NCBI GenBank assembly: GCA_020692245.1
Contig: JAIMKT010000009.1
Coordinates: 26,926 to 83,878 of the forward strand
DNA from: Microcoleus sp. GA_180221_E-2-1-MAG-45_12
Lineage (GTDB): Bacteria; Cyanobacteriota; Cyanobacteriia; Cyanobacteriales; JAAUUE01
Direction of reading: 5' to 3'
Length of the DNA stretch: 56,953 bases
Shown in pieces: positions 1 through 9,165 of this stretch; position 1 is the first letter of the stretch; each line of letters begins with the position of its first letter. A program made the translations under genes and the position numbers. Under the pieces are notes generated by a model. That model did no database searches. It was not told the origin of the DNA and saw only the letters and a program-made list of their open reading frames with translations.

Positions 1-684
1 TATCTGGCGGCGGGGGGGAATTTGTTGATTCTTCTTGAAGCTCGCACGGGTACAGGTTTGGATGAATTATTCCGGGATTGGGGTGTGGTCTTAGATAACC
101 GGGTGGCGATCGACGGCTCTGGCAATGGCAGATTAATTGGCTTGGGGGCTGCAACTTCTCTGGTGACAACCTATGGCGACCATCCCATCACTAGGGATTT
201 GGGGACAGGAATTTCTCTATTTCCCCTCCCTCGATCGATCGAGCTGCAACCCGTGACTGGTGTCACCCAGACTCCTTTGGTAATTACCAATGAAAAAAGC
301 TGGGCAGAGGCAAACCCCGAACAGCAGCCCCTAGTTTTTGATCAAGCCACTGATAAACCTGGGCCCCTCAACTTAGCCGTAGCTCTGAGCCGCCCTGCTA
401 CTTCTAGCTCTGCAAGGGAATCTCGCCTCGTCATCTTTGGGAATGCCACTTTTGCTACTAATGGCTGGTTTGAACAGCAGTTAAATGGAGACTTGATCCT
501 GAATGCGATCGGCTGGCTGGGACAACAAAATAACCAGACCCTATCCATCCGTCCCAAGAGTCCTGCAAACCGCCGGATTAATCTAAATTCTTTCCAATAT
601 ATATTATTAGGCTGGACAGCGTTAGTGATAATTCCCTTGGTAGGTTTTACCACGGCTGGGGTGCTGTGGTGGCGGCGGAGATAA
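1..684 (+). CDS. GldG-like ABC-transporter auxiliary protein, C-terminal part
   Basis: The reading frame is open from base 1 (YLAAGGNLLILLEAR...), so this is the 3' part of a gene that starts outside the window. The TTG at 22 is only an internal codon. The fragment has the 'yl..GG.ll.l' segment typical of GldG-type auxiliary proteins. It ends with one hydrophobic helix (about 25 residues) and an RRR anchor, giving an extracytoplasmic domain tethered by a C-terminal membrane helix. In cyanobacteria such proteins follow an ABC-2 ATPase and permease and precede a DUF4340 protein, which is what follows here after 65 bp. The transported substrate is unknown. The family call is fairly sure; the role is inferred from the family. 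Confidence 0.75.
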   Translation, partial: YLAAGGNLLILLEARTGTGLDELFRDWGVVLDNRVAIDGSGNGRLIGLGAATSLVTTYGDHPITRDLGTGISLFPLPRSIELQPVTGVTQTPLVITNEKSWAEANPEQQPLVFDQATDKPGPLNLAVALSRPATSSSARESRLVIFGNATFATNGWFEQQLNGDLILNAIGWLGQQNNQTLSIRPKSPANRRINLNSFQYILLGWTALVIIPLVGFTTAGVLWWRRR

Positions 685-749
685 GAGTCTTTTAGAAATC
701 TAATTAACAATTATCCCCCTAGCAATGTAATAGCTTCCTAGTCCTAGTC

Positions 750-1334
750 ATGAAATTACAAAAAAACACTTTAGTCTTGATGATTACTGCCCTAATTCTA
801 GCGATCGGGGTATACTTTCTAGAGTTGCAAAGAGAGACTCTACCAGGCACTATTCAGGGGAATAACCAAGTAAATCAGCAGCGATTATTTGATTTTACCC
901 TTGCCGAAATTACGGATTTAACTATTACTAACAAAGGGCAAACCATTGAGATTACTAAAGGAGATCAAAAAACTTCTCTCTGGCAAATAAAAAGCCCAGA
1001 AAATGGGCCAGCCAATGATGCCGTAGTAGATTTCCTCTTGAGTTTACTAGTGGATAGTAGGGTCAATAGTCCCCTGAAGGTAGATAATAATCAATTCATT
1101 GAGTATGGCTTACATGCCCCGATCGCCACCATTGAAGCCAAGCTCCAAAATCAACAGACTCATCAACTATTTCTGGGACAACAAACCTTTGATAAAAGCT
1201 CTCTCTACGCTTACAAAGCTCTCAAGGAGCAATCTCAACTACCCAATCAGCCCTTACCTCAAGTATTTATTGTCCCTCTAAATTTTCAAAATGCGGTCGA
1301 TCGATCCCTCTCAGAATGGAAAAAAGATAGCTAG
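750..1334 (+). CDS. DUF4340 domain protein
   Basis: This 194-residue protein has an N-terminal membrane helix (residues 7-24, signal-anchor type). The domain behind it contains the 'W.i..P....a....v..ll..l' pattern and repeated 'G...p' turns of DUF4340. It lies 65 bp after the GldG-like gene on the same strand and is probably its operon partner, on the outer side of the cytoplasmic membrane. No enzymatic residues are visible. The family is known only as an accessory of ABC-2/GldG systems, so the function is not assigned. Confidence 0.75.
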   Translation: MKLQKNTLVLMITALILAIGVYFLELQRETLPGTIQGNNQVNQQRLFDFTLAEITDLTITNKGQTIEITKGDQKTSLWQIKSPENGPANDAVVDFLLSLLVDSRVNSPLKVDNNQFIEYGLHAPIATIEAKLQNQQTHQLFLGQQTFDKSSLYAYKALKEQSQLPNQPLPQVFIVPLNFQNAVDRSLSEWKKDS

Positions 1335-1378
1335 AAATTAGGGATTTTTATGTCTTAGGAAGACTATTCAACCCTTTA

Positions 1379-3814
1379 CTATTTCCTGTTTTCCACCTTG
1401 GCAATATCCAGCCTTGTTTTCAGCACAGTGTCTGGGTTGAGGCTGATGGAATCGATACCTAGCTCGACGAGGAACTGGGCAAACTCTGGGTAATCACTGG
1501 GAGCCTGACCACAGATGCCAATTTTCCTGCCATTGCGCTTGGCTCCGGCGATCGCCATCTCGACCATCCGTTTTACGCCCACATTCCGTTCATCAAAGAT
1601 ACTTGCCACGAGGGCAGAATCCCGATCTAAGCCGAGGGTGAGTTGGGTGAGGTCATTGGAGCCGATCGAGAAACCATCAAAGACAGCACTAAACTCGTCC
1701 ACCATGATCACGTTGCTAGGCAGTTCGCACATCACGTAGATCTGTAAGCCATTCACACCCTGCTCTAAGCCATGTTTTGCCATCTCAGCAATGACTTTCT
1801 TACCTTCTTCGGGAGTCCGGCAGAAGGGGATCATGGGAATCACGTTGACTAAGCCCATGTCATCCCGAACCCGTTTCAGGGCTTGGCATTCTAGGGCGTA
1901 GGCTTCCCGGTAATTTTCATCGTAGTAACGAGAGGCTCCCCGCCAGCCGATCATCGGGTTTTCTTCCGTGGGTTCAAACTGTCTCCCTCCCAAGAGATTG
2001 GCATACTCATTGCTCTTGAAGTCGGACATTCTCACCACCACAGGCTGGGGATAGAAGGCAGCAGCGATCGTGCCAATCCCGTAGGCTAGTTTATCTACAA
2101 AGAATTGGGGTTTATTGGGATAGCTAGCAGTGAGTTCGGCAATTTCCTTTTTCACGGTTTCGTCTTCGAGGCGATCGTAGTGGAGCAGAGCCAAGGGGTG
2201 CGCCTTGATATGGTTGGCAATGATAAACTCTAACCTCGCTAGACCCACACCATCACAGGGAGTATTGGCTCGACTAAAGGCTTTTTCGGGGTTGCCCACA
2301 TTCATGAGGATTTGGGTTCGAGTTTTGGGCAGATCATCTAGTTGAGTCTGGCGGATGGCAAATTTCAGCAAGCCTGCATAGACATTCCCTGCTTCACCCT
2401 CGGCACAGGAAACGGTGATTTCTTGCCCCGTAGTGATCGCTTCTGTGGCATGACCACAACCAACGATCGCCGGGATTCCCATTTCTCTAGCAATGATCGC
2501 CGCATGACAGGTTCTGCCCCCTTGGTTAGTGATAATGGCACTAGCCTTTTTCATGATCGGTTCCCAGTCGGGATCGGTCTTGTTAGTAACTAGGACTTCC
2601 CCAGCTTGGAAGAGGTCAATTTTGCTGACATCGAGGATCACTCTGGCTTTCCCTTGGCCGATCGCTTCCCCCACACTCCGCCCTTGAATAATTACCGGGG
2701 CAGTTTCTAGGAGTTCATAGTTTTCCAGGATATTACTGGCTTTTTGGGATTGCACAGTTTCTGGACGGGCTTGGACAATAAACAATTCGTTAGTGACTCC
2801 ATCCTTTGCCCATTCAATGTCCATGGGAGTATACATGCCCCTAGCAGCACTGTAGTGGTCTTCAATTACCATCGCCCACCGCGCTAGTTGGAGAATTTCT
2901 TCATCTTGCAAACAGAAAAGTTTTTGTTCTTGGGGAAGAACCTGTTGATTGCGGACTCGTTTGGAACCGCCCATGTCGTAGACCATCCGCAGAGCTTTGG
3001 TGCCGACTCGTTTTTCGAGAATTGGCTTAAATCCGGTCTTCAAGGTAGGCTTAAATACTAGGTATTCATCGGGATTCACTGCTCCTTGGACAATATTTTC
3101 TCCTAAACCATAGGCAGCAGTGACAACTACAGCATTCTTAAATCCAGTTTCTGGGTCGATCGAGAACATAACCCCAGAGGAGGCAAGGTCAGACCGCACC
3201 ATTTTTTGTACCCCAACGGAGAGGGCGACTTGGAAGTGATCAAAACCTCTGGCTTGGCGATAGGAAATGGCTCGATCGGTAAAAATCGAAGCAAAACAAC
3301 GATGACAGGCTTGGAGAACACTGTTTATACCTTGAATATTCAGATAGCTTTCCTGTTGTCCCGCAAAACTCGCATCGGGCAAGTCTTCCGCCGTTGCTGA
3401 AGAGCGCACTGCACAGTCGGTATTTTGACCATAGGTAGCGCAGAGCTGTCGGTAGGCTTCGGTAATAGCTAATTGCAGGTCGGCGGGGAAAGGAGTATCT
3501 AATACTAATTGCCGGGCTAGTTGGGCAGTTTGGCGGAGGTTTGGAATATCATTAACATCCAAATCAGCAAAGATTTCCCGGAGTTTTTGTTCGATCCCTG
3601 CTGCCCGAATAAAGTAGCGATAGGCATAGGCAGTGGTGGCAAATCCCCTCGGTACATTGACTCCTTTGGGGGTTAGCTGTTGAATCATTTCTCCCAAGGA
3701 AGCATTCTTCCCGCCGACTAAGGGCACATCAACGATCCCCACTTCTTCAAACCACAAAACTAGAGATTGATCTTTAGAGGGTTTTACCAGAATTTTTTCC
3801 ATAGTAGCAACCAT
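1379..3814 (-). CDS. ppsA: phosphoenolpyruvate synthase
   Basis: The 811 residues match the usual length of PEP synthase, which makes PEP from pyruvate, ATP and water for gluconeogenesis in the cytosol. The order is an N-terminal nucleotide/pyruvate-binding domain (about 15-360, with GGKNASLGEM and CAVRSSATAEDLP), the swivelling phosphohistidine domain (about 385-475, GGRTCHAAI with His437), and the C-terminal PEP/pyruvate barrel. The barrel includes GSNDLTQLTLGLDRD and the GICGQAPSD segment with the catalytic cysteine. The ATG at 3814 is used here; a second Met at residue 5 is an alternative start. The gene converges with the DUF4340 gene with 44 bp between them. It stands alone, with a long upstream region. 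Confidence 0.95.
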   Translation of the reverse strand: MVATMEKILVKPSKDQSLVLWFEEVGIVDVPLVGGKNASLGEMIQQLTPKGVNVPRGFATTAYAYRYFIRAAGIEQKLREIFADLDVNDIPNLRQTAQLARQLVLDTPFPADLQLAITEAYRQLCATYGQNTDCAVRSSATAEDLPDASFAGQQESYLNIQGINSVLQACHRCFASIFTDRAISYRQARGFDHFQVALSVGVQKMVRSDLASSGVMFSIDPETGFKNAVVVTAAYGLGENIVQGAVNPDEYLVFKPTLKTGFKPILEKRVGTKALRMVYDMGGSKRVRNQQVLPQEQKLFCLQDEEILQLARWAMVIEDHYSAARGMYTPMDIEWAKDGVTNELFIVQARPETVQSQKASNILENYELLETAPVIIQGRSVGEAIGQGKARVILDVSKIDLFQAGEVLVTNKTDPDWEPIMKKASAIITNQGGRTCHAAIIAREMGIPAIVGCGHATEAITTGQEITVSCAEGEAGNVYAGLLKFAIRQTQLDDLPKTRTQILMNVGNPEKAFSRANTPCDGVGLARLEFIIANHIKAHPLALLHYDRLEDETVKKEIAELTASYPNKPQFFVDKLAYGIGTIAAAFYPQPVVVRMSDFKSNEYANLLGGRQFEPTEENPMIGWRGASRYYDENYREAYALECQALKRVRDDMGLVNVIPMIPFCRTPEEGKKVIAEMAKHGLEQGVNGLQIYVMCELPSNVIMVDEFSAVFDGFSIGSNDLTQLTLGLDRDSALVASIFDERNVGVKRMVEMAIAGAKRNGRKIGICGQAPSDYPEFAQFLVELGIDSISLNPDTVLKTRLDIAKVENRK

Positions 3815-4140
3815 AAAATTGACCTCCCAAAGCTGGATTAATTTTCTTTAGTTTTTTAATTATTTTCTGACAGTAATCTGTAATATCTTTAACTAGTTTA
3901 TTGTTAGTTCATCATCAGTCTATACAAGGAAATGCTTATCAGAGAGACTATGCAAAACAACCATTTTCAAGACATCTGTGGCTACTGTCGGCATATTTAT
4001 ACTGTAACTAAAAAGCTGTGCTGTCCAACCAAATCTCAGCATTTATTTACATGATCAGTGTTTTTTTAGATAATTATTTTCCAGAAGTTTTCTTGACCAA
4101 AATTTTACAGAAAGATATTAATTTATTTAGAGATTCAGTG
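3815..4140. other. intergenic region upstream of ppsA
   Basis: This 326-bp AT-rich stretch lies between the ppsA start and the end of the tnpB element. It must hold the ppsA promoter on the minus strand. I see no convincing small ORF, tRNA or riboswitch in it. The IS right end begins at about 4141. Confidence 0.5.
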
Positions 4141-4180
4141 TTGACATACTCCCCGACCTAAAGGCACAGGGATTCTAAGC

Positions 4181-5308
4181 TCAAACAGCGATCGCAGGGA
4201 AACCCTGTCTAACATCGCCTAACTTAACAGTTGATGCCCCAACTGCACAAATATTTCTAGCGGCATTTTCATCTCGCCCATTCACAGACTGACAGGATGG
4301 ACAACGCCACTCTCTGATAGATAAATCTAGATTTTCTAAAACATGACCACAACTAGAGCAGGTTTTAGAACTGGGATACCATCTATCAATAAATACCACC
4401 ATTTTTCCTTTCTTAGTCGCCACCCATTCTAGAATCTGGATAAATTCCCCAAAGGCTAAATCTGAGATTTTTCTTCCCCATAATCTCTGCATTCCCTTTA
4501 AACTTAAAGTCTCAAAACAGAGAATATCAAATCTATCCGTTAGTTCATGAGCTAGTTTCCAAAACCAGTCATGACGACAATGAAGGACATCTTCATATTT
4601 ACGGACTAAGTTCTTTCTAGCTTTCTCTCGATTATGTGAACCTTTAACTTTATGAGAATGTTGACTACTAGCTTGTTTGATAGCTTTCATCGCCTGTTTT
4701 AGAAATTCTGGGGATTCAATCCTTGAACCGTCAGAGCAAGTCAGGAAGGTTTTTAAGCCAAAGTCAAACCCAGCGATTCTACTCATCTCGGATTTAATAA
4801 TTGGTTCATTCCCACTGTCATCAACTACTACAAACATGAATAACTCGCCTAAAGGAGTTCTCTTGATTGTAAGAGTCTTGACATTTCCTACTATTTTTCT
4901 GGAGTTCCAGTATTGATAGACCAGATTGCCAATTCTGACTCTGTTACCCCCTAAAAATTTGTATCCTGCTTGTTTGAGAGTGAAAGATTTATATTTCTTG
5001 ACTTTCTTGAAATTAGGTGGTTTAGCTCCTTTTTTGTGTTGTTGAAAGAATAGCTGGTATCCTTTTTCAATGCGTTGACAGATATCTTGTACAGCTTGAG
5101 AACCGACTGACTGCCAGAAAGGATTTCGTTTTCTGAGTTTGGCTATATGTGCCTGAAGTTTGCTACAGTTCAAGTGTTTCCCCCACATTCGGTAGTACCG
5201 TTTATGGAGGGCAATACAATGGTTATAGATAATTCCGGCAGCGTTGATGGTTTGCTTGAGATGTCTATTCCGCTTGTGTTGATAAAGCTTGAACTTCAGG
5301 GTTTTCAT
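4181..5308 (-). CDS. tnpB: RNA-guided endonuclease TnpB (IS200/IS605 family)
   Basis: This 375-residue protein has all RuvC-like catalytic positions: Asp182 (GFDFGLKTF), Glu266 (CFETLSL) and Asp346 (NGRDENAARNI). Its zinc ribbon is intact, with Cys317/Cys320 and Cys336/Cys339. The basic N-terminal helices (MKTLKFKLYQHKRN) are typical of the family. TnpB proteins are nucleases guided by an omega-RNA transcribed from the 3' end of tnpB and the element's right end. Here that RNA would cover about 4141-4300 on the minus strand and take its guide from bases just below 4141. The frame is undisturbed, so the nuclease may still be active even though tnpA is missing. Confidence 0.9.
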   Translation of the reverse strand: MKTLKFKLYQHKRNRHLKQTINAAGIIYNHCIALHKRYYRMWGKHLNCSKLQAHIAKLRKRNPFWQSVGSQAVQDICQRIEKGYQLFFQQHKKGAKPPNFKKVKKYKSFTLKQAGYKFLGGNRVRIGNLVYQYWNSRKIVGNVKTLTIKRTPLGELFMFVVVDDSGNEPIIKSEMSRIAGFDFGLKTFLTCSDGSRIESPEFLKQAMKAIKQASSQHSHKVKGSHNREKARKNLVRKYEDVLHCRHDWFWKLAHELTDRFDILCFETLSLKGMQRLWGRKISDLAFGEFIQILEWVATKKGKMVVFIDRWYPSSKTCSSCGHVLENLDLSIREWRCPSCQSVNGRDENAARNICAVGASTVKLGDVRQGFPAIAV

Positions 5309-5357
5309 GAGTTTATTTTACTGGCAATCTAGAATAAATCTAAAAAAATAAAATTAG

Positions 5358-5382
5358 AAGCCGTCCTGAAGTGACGGGGCTT
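5358..5382 (-). repeat. subterminal hairpin of the IS605-type left end
   Basis: AAGCCGTC at 5358-5365 pairs with GACGGGGCTT at 5373-5382 around a 7-nt loop, leaving two bulged G. It lies 50 bp upstream of the tnpB start. In IS605-type elements such imperfect palindromes are recognised by the Y1 transposase. Confidence 0.65.
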
Positions 5383-5503
5383 TATACCCAATTTTTTGGT
5401 AAAATATGCTTGCAGATTGAAAGTTTTTACCAGATTTATAGAATTTTTAATTTAGATTTTTCGATCGCCACAATAGTCCACGAGGTTGTGTAAGTTTTGA
5501 TAT

Positions 5504-6391
5504 TCAAAGATTTCTGAGCCAATCTCGAATTAAGCCGTTAACTTGGGTGGGAATTTCGTCGTGAGGGCAGTGACCAGCTTGGAGATAATACTCCGTGAGA
5601 TTTGGGTAATATTGCCGGAATTTTTCGCCCCGTTCCCTCGATCGCATCCACGGGTCTGCCTCACCCCAGAGTAGTAGCAAAGGATGCTGGAGTTGAGTCA
5701 GTAGAGTATCGAGCTTCTCGCCTTGGGGATTTTTGAACACCGCCCCAAAAACTTGCGCCGCTCCGACATCGCAGGAAGGACGATAAATATCTTCTACAAG
5801 TTGCTCGGTAATAGCGGAATGATCTAAATAAACCTTTTCTAGGGTTTTCCGAATCATAGATTTTTGGCGGACATACTGGAATAACAGGAAACTTGCCCAG
5901 GGTTGCAACAGGAGCGATCGCAGTCCTTGATTAATAATTTTTGCCACTGGATTGGGTGGGGGGGGCTGATTAAGCTCCGTGAAGGAACCTGCACTGTTGA
6001 GGAGAATTACCCCTTTGGCAGTTTCGGGACGCTGGGCAGCCACACTCAAAGCTGTGTAACCACCAAGGGAATTTCCGGCGATCACCACGGGTTGTTTAAT
6101 CACCTCTTGGATAAAATCCGCAATCTGATCCCGCCACAGATCCGCTCCGTAGGTAATCTCTGGTTTCGCCGATCGACCAAACCCCAAGAGATCGATCGCC
6201 CACACCTGAAAATCTTGGCTAAGTTCAGCAATATTTTTCCGCCAATGATCCGTAGAAGCCCCAAACCCATGAATCAGCAACAGGGGCGGTTGATTAGTTG
6301 CCTGTCCCGCTGTGACGTAGTAGATGGAATGGGATTGCCACTGCCAGTAAGTACCGGGAACTGTGGGGATGGGGTTAAGGGCTGAGGTCAT
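5504..6391 (-). CDS. alpha/beta hydrolase
   Basis: This 295-residue protein has the alpha/beta hydrolase pattern: oxyanion region HGFGAS (41-46), nucleophile elbow GNSLGG with Ser108, acid residue in WGEADPW, and catalytic His in AGHCPHDE near the C-terminus. A cap region follows the nucleophile. The substrate cannot be told. Homologues of this kind in cyanobacteria are annotated only as hydrolases. It stands alone on the minus strand, downstream of the PucC-like transporter gene, with 114 bp between them. No signal peptide is seen, so it is cytosolic. Confidence 0.85.
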   Translation of the reverse strand: MTSALNPIPTVPGTYWQWQSHSIYYVTAGQATNQPPLLLIHGFGASTDHWRKNIAELSQDFQVWAIDLLGFGRSAKPEITYGADLWRDQIADFIQEVIKQPVVIAGNSLGGYTALSVAAQRPETAKGVILLNSAGSFTELNQPPPPNPVAKIINQGLRSLLLQPWASFLLFQYVRQKSMIRKTLEKVYLDHSAITEQLVEDIYRPSCDVGAAQVFGAVFKNPQGEKLDTLLTQLQHPLLLLWGEADPWMRSRERGEKFRQYYPNLTEYYLQAGHCPHDEIPTQVNGLIRDWLRNL

Positions 6392-6505
6392 GTTAAGAAA
6401 TGTAAATAATCTAATTGTTAACTATTGTAACTACATTTCTTGCAGATTCTGCCTTGATCTGTGACCTAATCTACTAATCAGGCAATTTCAGCCCTGAATC
6501 CAGCA

Positions 6506-8005
6506 TTAATCTAAACTTTCTTGTAAAATCGTGGTCATGGCTTGCTCGGTGTTGTCTTGAAACTCCTTGACGTTGACTCGATCGAGGAGCGCGATCGCCA
6601 CAATCATCCCCACCGCTTGCAGAGCGAAGACCAAACCGTAGGCAAGCACTGGACTAGAAAACAGGAACCGCCCCACATCCAAGACAAACCCACCGCTAAT
6701 AGTTGCCAAAGCCCTAGCCATCGCCTGCGCTAGTCCCCAAGCACCGATAAAAGTCCCCGCCGTGGCTGCTGCCGTCAGGTCTAGCATGAGGGAAATTGCC
6801 CCGGTGGTGGTGATCCCCGCCGCTAAACCAAAGAGAAATACGACTCCTTGGAGGAGGCTGGCTGATTGAAAAAATCCGGCGGTGATGATCAACACAAAAC
6901 TAACCGCCACCAAGAGACAGCCTAATTTTGCTGTTTTTTGTTTTCCTAACCGAGGCACGATCAAAAATCCCGTAGTGCTGACCCCGATCAGTGTCCCCAT
7001 CCCCCAAAAAGCATTCAGTTGGGTAGTGGCGGCGATCGGCATCTGAAAAACCTCCCCGCCGTAGGGTTCTAGCACCGCTTCCTGCATAAACAAACTCAAG
7101 GTCATGATCAACAGGAAAGTAAAGAAAATCCCGGTTTGTCGACTAGCGGTGAGAATCTTGATCGCCCTGCCCAAGGTAATGCTATCTTCCCTAGAGGCAC
7201 TAGTAGAGCGGCTGGTGTAGCGGGAATATTTATCTTCAACGCCCCAAGTGGCTACCAGAGCCAGACCAAAGACAATCAGGGGCAGAATAATAAATAAACG
7301 GTTAATGGGTGCTTGTAGGGTTTCTAAGCTGGAGGGGAGAATTTCCTGCCCGGTGATCAAGGCAAAGCCAATATTGCCCCCCGTGACGATCGCTGGATCC
7401 GCAATACTTCTCAGCAAAATCCCACCGACAATGCCCCCAATCACAATCCCCACCATCAACATCGACCAGACAATTCCCACCACCTGCGATCGATTATGTT
7501 CTTCAGAAATATCTACCAACAGCGCTGCAAAGGGAGTAGAACTAGCGCTCAGGGTAATGCCATAGATGACAAACATCAACGCTAGCAAAGCCGTCCAGAG
7601 CAAGGTTTCCTGATTCCACAGCCAGCCGCCATTAGTTTGGATCAACGCCCCTAACCGCCACATAACTTGCACCGCCAAAAATACCACCACCGTGAAGCCG
7701 ATCGCCCCCAAGCGCACGTAGTTAGTCCGATGTTTGCCGCCAATGGGTCTGCTATCCGACATCTGCCCAAACCAGACCCGCGCCGGAGCCACAAACTGAT
7801 GCATGGCGATCGCCCCCGCCGCAATGGTTGCCGGAATCCCCAATTCACTGATCATCACCCGGTTTAAAATCCCCAAGGTGAGAATTGCCATCATCCCCAA
7901 GCCCATTTGGAATAAACCAATACGAGCGATCGTCCAAATTTTTAATTTCGGGATTTCCCCCGATACTGATAAAGATAGTTTTTCTGATAAATCTCCAGAA
8001 GCCAT
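6506..8005 (-). CDS. BCD/PucC-family major facilitator transporter
   Basis: The 499 residues have about 12 hydrophobic segments. The N-terminal motif WTIARIGLFQMGLGM...GILNRVMI and the loop PARVWFGQMSDSRPIGG are characteristic of the PucC/BCH2/LhaA-like branch of the MFS. That branch is linked in phototrophs to (bacterio)chlorophyll delivery or antenna assembly. A cytoplasmic loop with a run of Ser/Arg (about 265-280) separates the two halves. The likely job is pigment or pigment-protein handling at the membrane, inferred from the family. The gene has its own 5' region (8006-8151). Confidence 0.8.
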   Translation of the reverse strand: MASGDLSEKLSLSVSGEIPKLKIWTIARIGLFQMGLGMMAILTLGILNRVMISELGIPATIAAGAIAMHQFVAPARVWFGQMSDSRPIGGKHRTNYVRLGAIGFTVVVFLAVQVMWRLGALIQTNGGWLWNQETLLWTALLALMFVIYGITLSASSTPFAALLVDISEEHNRSQVVGIVWSMLMVGIVIGGIVGGILLRSIADPAIVTGGNIGFALITGQEILPSSLETLQAPINRLFIILPLIVFGLALVATWGVEDKYSRYTSRSTSASREDSITLGRAIKILTASRQTGIFFTFLLIMTLSLFMQEAVLEPYGGEVFQMPIAATTQLNAFWGMGTLIGVSTTGFLIVPRLGKQKTAKLGCLLVAVSFVLIITAGFFQSASLLQGVVFLFGLAAGITTTGAISLMLDLTAAATAGTFIGAWGLAQAMARALATISGGFVLDVGRFLFSSPVLAYGLVFALQAVGMIVAIALLDRVNVKEFQDNTEQAMTTILQESLD

Positions 8006-8151
8006 AATTTTAAGGTTTAGATAATTTAGATAGATTTCAATAACTGAAAATAAACTTTGAAATAGTTTTTTGAGATCCTATCGCAATTTCTGGGGATATT
8101 TGAGGATACTTTTTGATAACCAGATTTGATATAGATTGGTATAAATACTGG

Positions 8152-8790
8152 CTAGGTTCCGGGTAAGGCTCGGAGTTCTGGGGTGAGGTGGGTGCGATCG
8201 CCCAGCATTTCTAATAAAGGCCCATGAATGCCAAACTCCACCACGCTCACGGAGGACACCGGACAGCCTAAACGGTAGCGGAATCTGCCCACATCAATTC
8301 CCAGTAAGCTACAGAGCAAAATCCGAATGGTGGCTTTGTGGGAAACAATTAAAACCTTGCCCGTGGGATATTTATGCTTGATTTCATCAATGACTTGCAA
8401 AGCTCGATAGGCGATCGCCACTGCTAATTCCCCGCCCGTCGGTGCATACCAAGCCGGATCCGCTGACCACTTGAGATAATCATCATGAAACTCGGTATCA
8501 ATCTCGGCGGTAGTTTTTCCTTCCCAAGCTCCGTAATGGATTTCCTGTAAGCCATCCCGGATTTGCATTTCCAGTCCAGTTTGCTCACAGAGGGGACGAG
8601 CCGTGGCGATCGTGCGTTTTCTGGGGCTGACAAAAACTGCTTGCCAAGGATAGTCTTTATAGGTTTCTGCAAAGGCAGCAGCCATCTTTTCTCCTTCGAT
8701 CGTCAGGTCGGCATCGAGGCTACCACAAAATTTATTTTCTTGACTGAAGGGAGTTTGTCCGTGACGAAGGAAATATAGTTTTAGAGTCAT
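8152..8790 (-). CDS. histidine phosphatase superfamily protein (phosphoglycerate mutase-like)
   Basis: The protein begins MTLKLYFLRHGQTPFS, with the RHGQT phospho-acceptor histidine motif close to the start. It continues with YGAWEGKT (proton donor Glu region) and SHKATIR (second catalytic His). A 51-bp upstream extension to a TTG is possible but would put 17 non-conserved residues before the fold, so the ATG at 8790 is chosen, giving 212 residues. Such proteins act on small phosphoesters or as broad phosphatases. Which substrate is used cannot be read from the sequence. Confidence 0.85.
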   Translation of the reverse strand: MTLKLYFLRHGQTPFSQENKFCGSLDADLTIEGEKMAAAFAETYKDYPWQAVFVSPRKRTIATARPLCEQTGLEMQIRDGLQEIHYGAWEGKTTAEIDTEFHDDYLKWSADPAWYAPTGGELAVAIAYRALQVIDEIKHKYPTGKVLIVSHKATIRILLCSLLGIDVGRFRYRLGCPVSSVSVVEFGIHGPLLEMLGDRTHLTPELRALPGT

Positions 8791-8887
8791 GGTGAGGAAA
8801 TAGGTATATGGCGGGGAATTTTTGTTGGATAACCTTCCCAAATATTACAATGTAGAGGGCTTATCAAATATCTTGAGGGAAGTTTGG

Positions 8888-9127
8888 ATGGAAACGCAAA
8901 AGCAAGATTCTCAACAAGTGATGAAGACTATCTACCGAGGCTTAGGAGGCACTGCCCTAGGGGTTTTCTTAGTAATTATTTTCGCTTCTTCTGGAGTATC
9001 TGATTTCAATTCAGTGCAGGTAGGGGTTGCTTCAGGATTAATTCTCCTCTGTGGTGTGCTTTCAGGTATTTGGGGTGAAAAATTTATCGATATAGTCATG
9101 AAAACCCTAAATGCTACTAGTTTCTAG
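8888..9127 (+). CDS. small two-helix membrane protein
   Basis: From the ATG at 8888 the protein has 79 residues: a polar start (METQKQDSQQ) and two hydrophobic helices (about 20-40 and 45-62). An upstream TTG at 8822 would add 22 residues and overlap the promoter of the divergent phosphatase gene, so it is less likely. I do not recognise the family. Small membrane proteins of this shape are common and uncharacterised in cyanobacteria. Confidence 0.6.
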   Translation: METQKQDSQQVMKTIYRGLGGTALGVFLVIIFASSGVSDFNSVQVGVASGLILLCGVLSGIWGEKFIDIVMKTLNATSF

Positions 9128-9165
9128 CTTTGCAGATCGAAGAATTTCCCAAGGAAGTAAAATCT

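Larger units (their letters stand above)
4141..5391 (-). mobile_element. IS200/IS605-family element carrying only tnpB
   Basis: The element runs right to left. Its left end carries the hairpin at 5358-5382 (arms AAGCCGTC and GACGGGGCTT, two unpaired G, 7-nt loop). Its right end carries an imperfect CCCC/GGGG hairpin at about 4151-4171 next to TTGACATACTCC. Both are of the kind found at the subterminal ends of cyanobacterial IS605-type elements. These elements have no terminal inverted repeats and make no target duplication, and none is seen. There is no tnpA (Y1 transposase) gene, so movement would need one in trans. The outer limits are approximate because cleavage sites cannot be fixed by eye. 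Confidence 0.7.
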
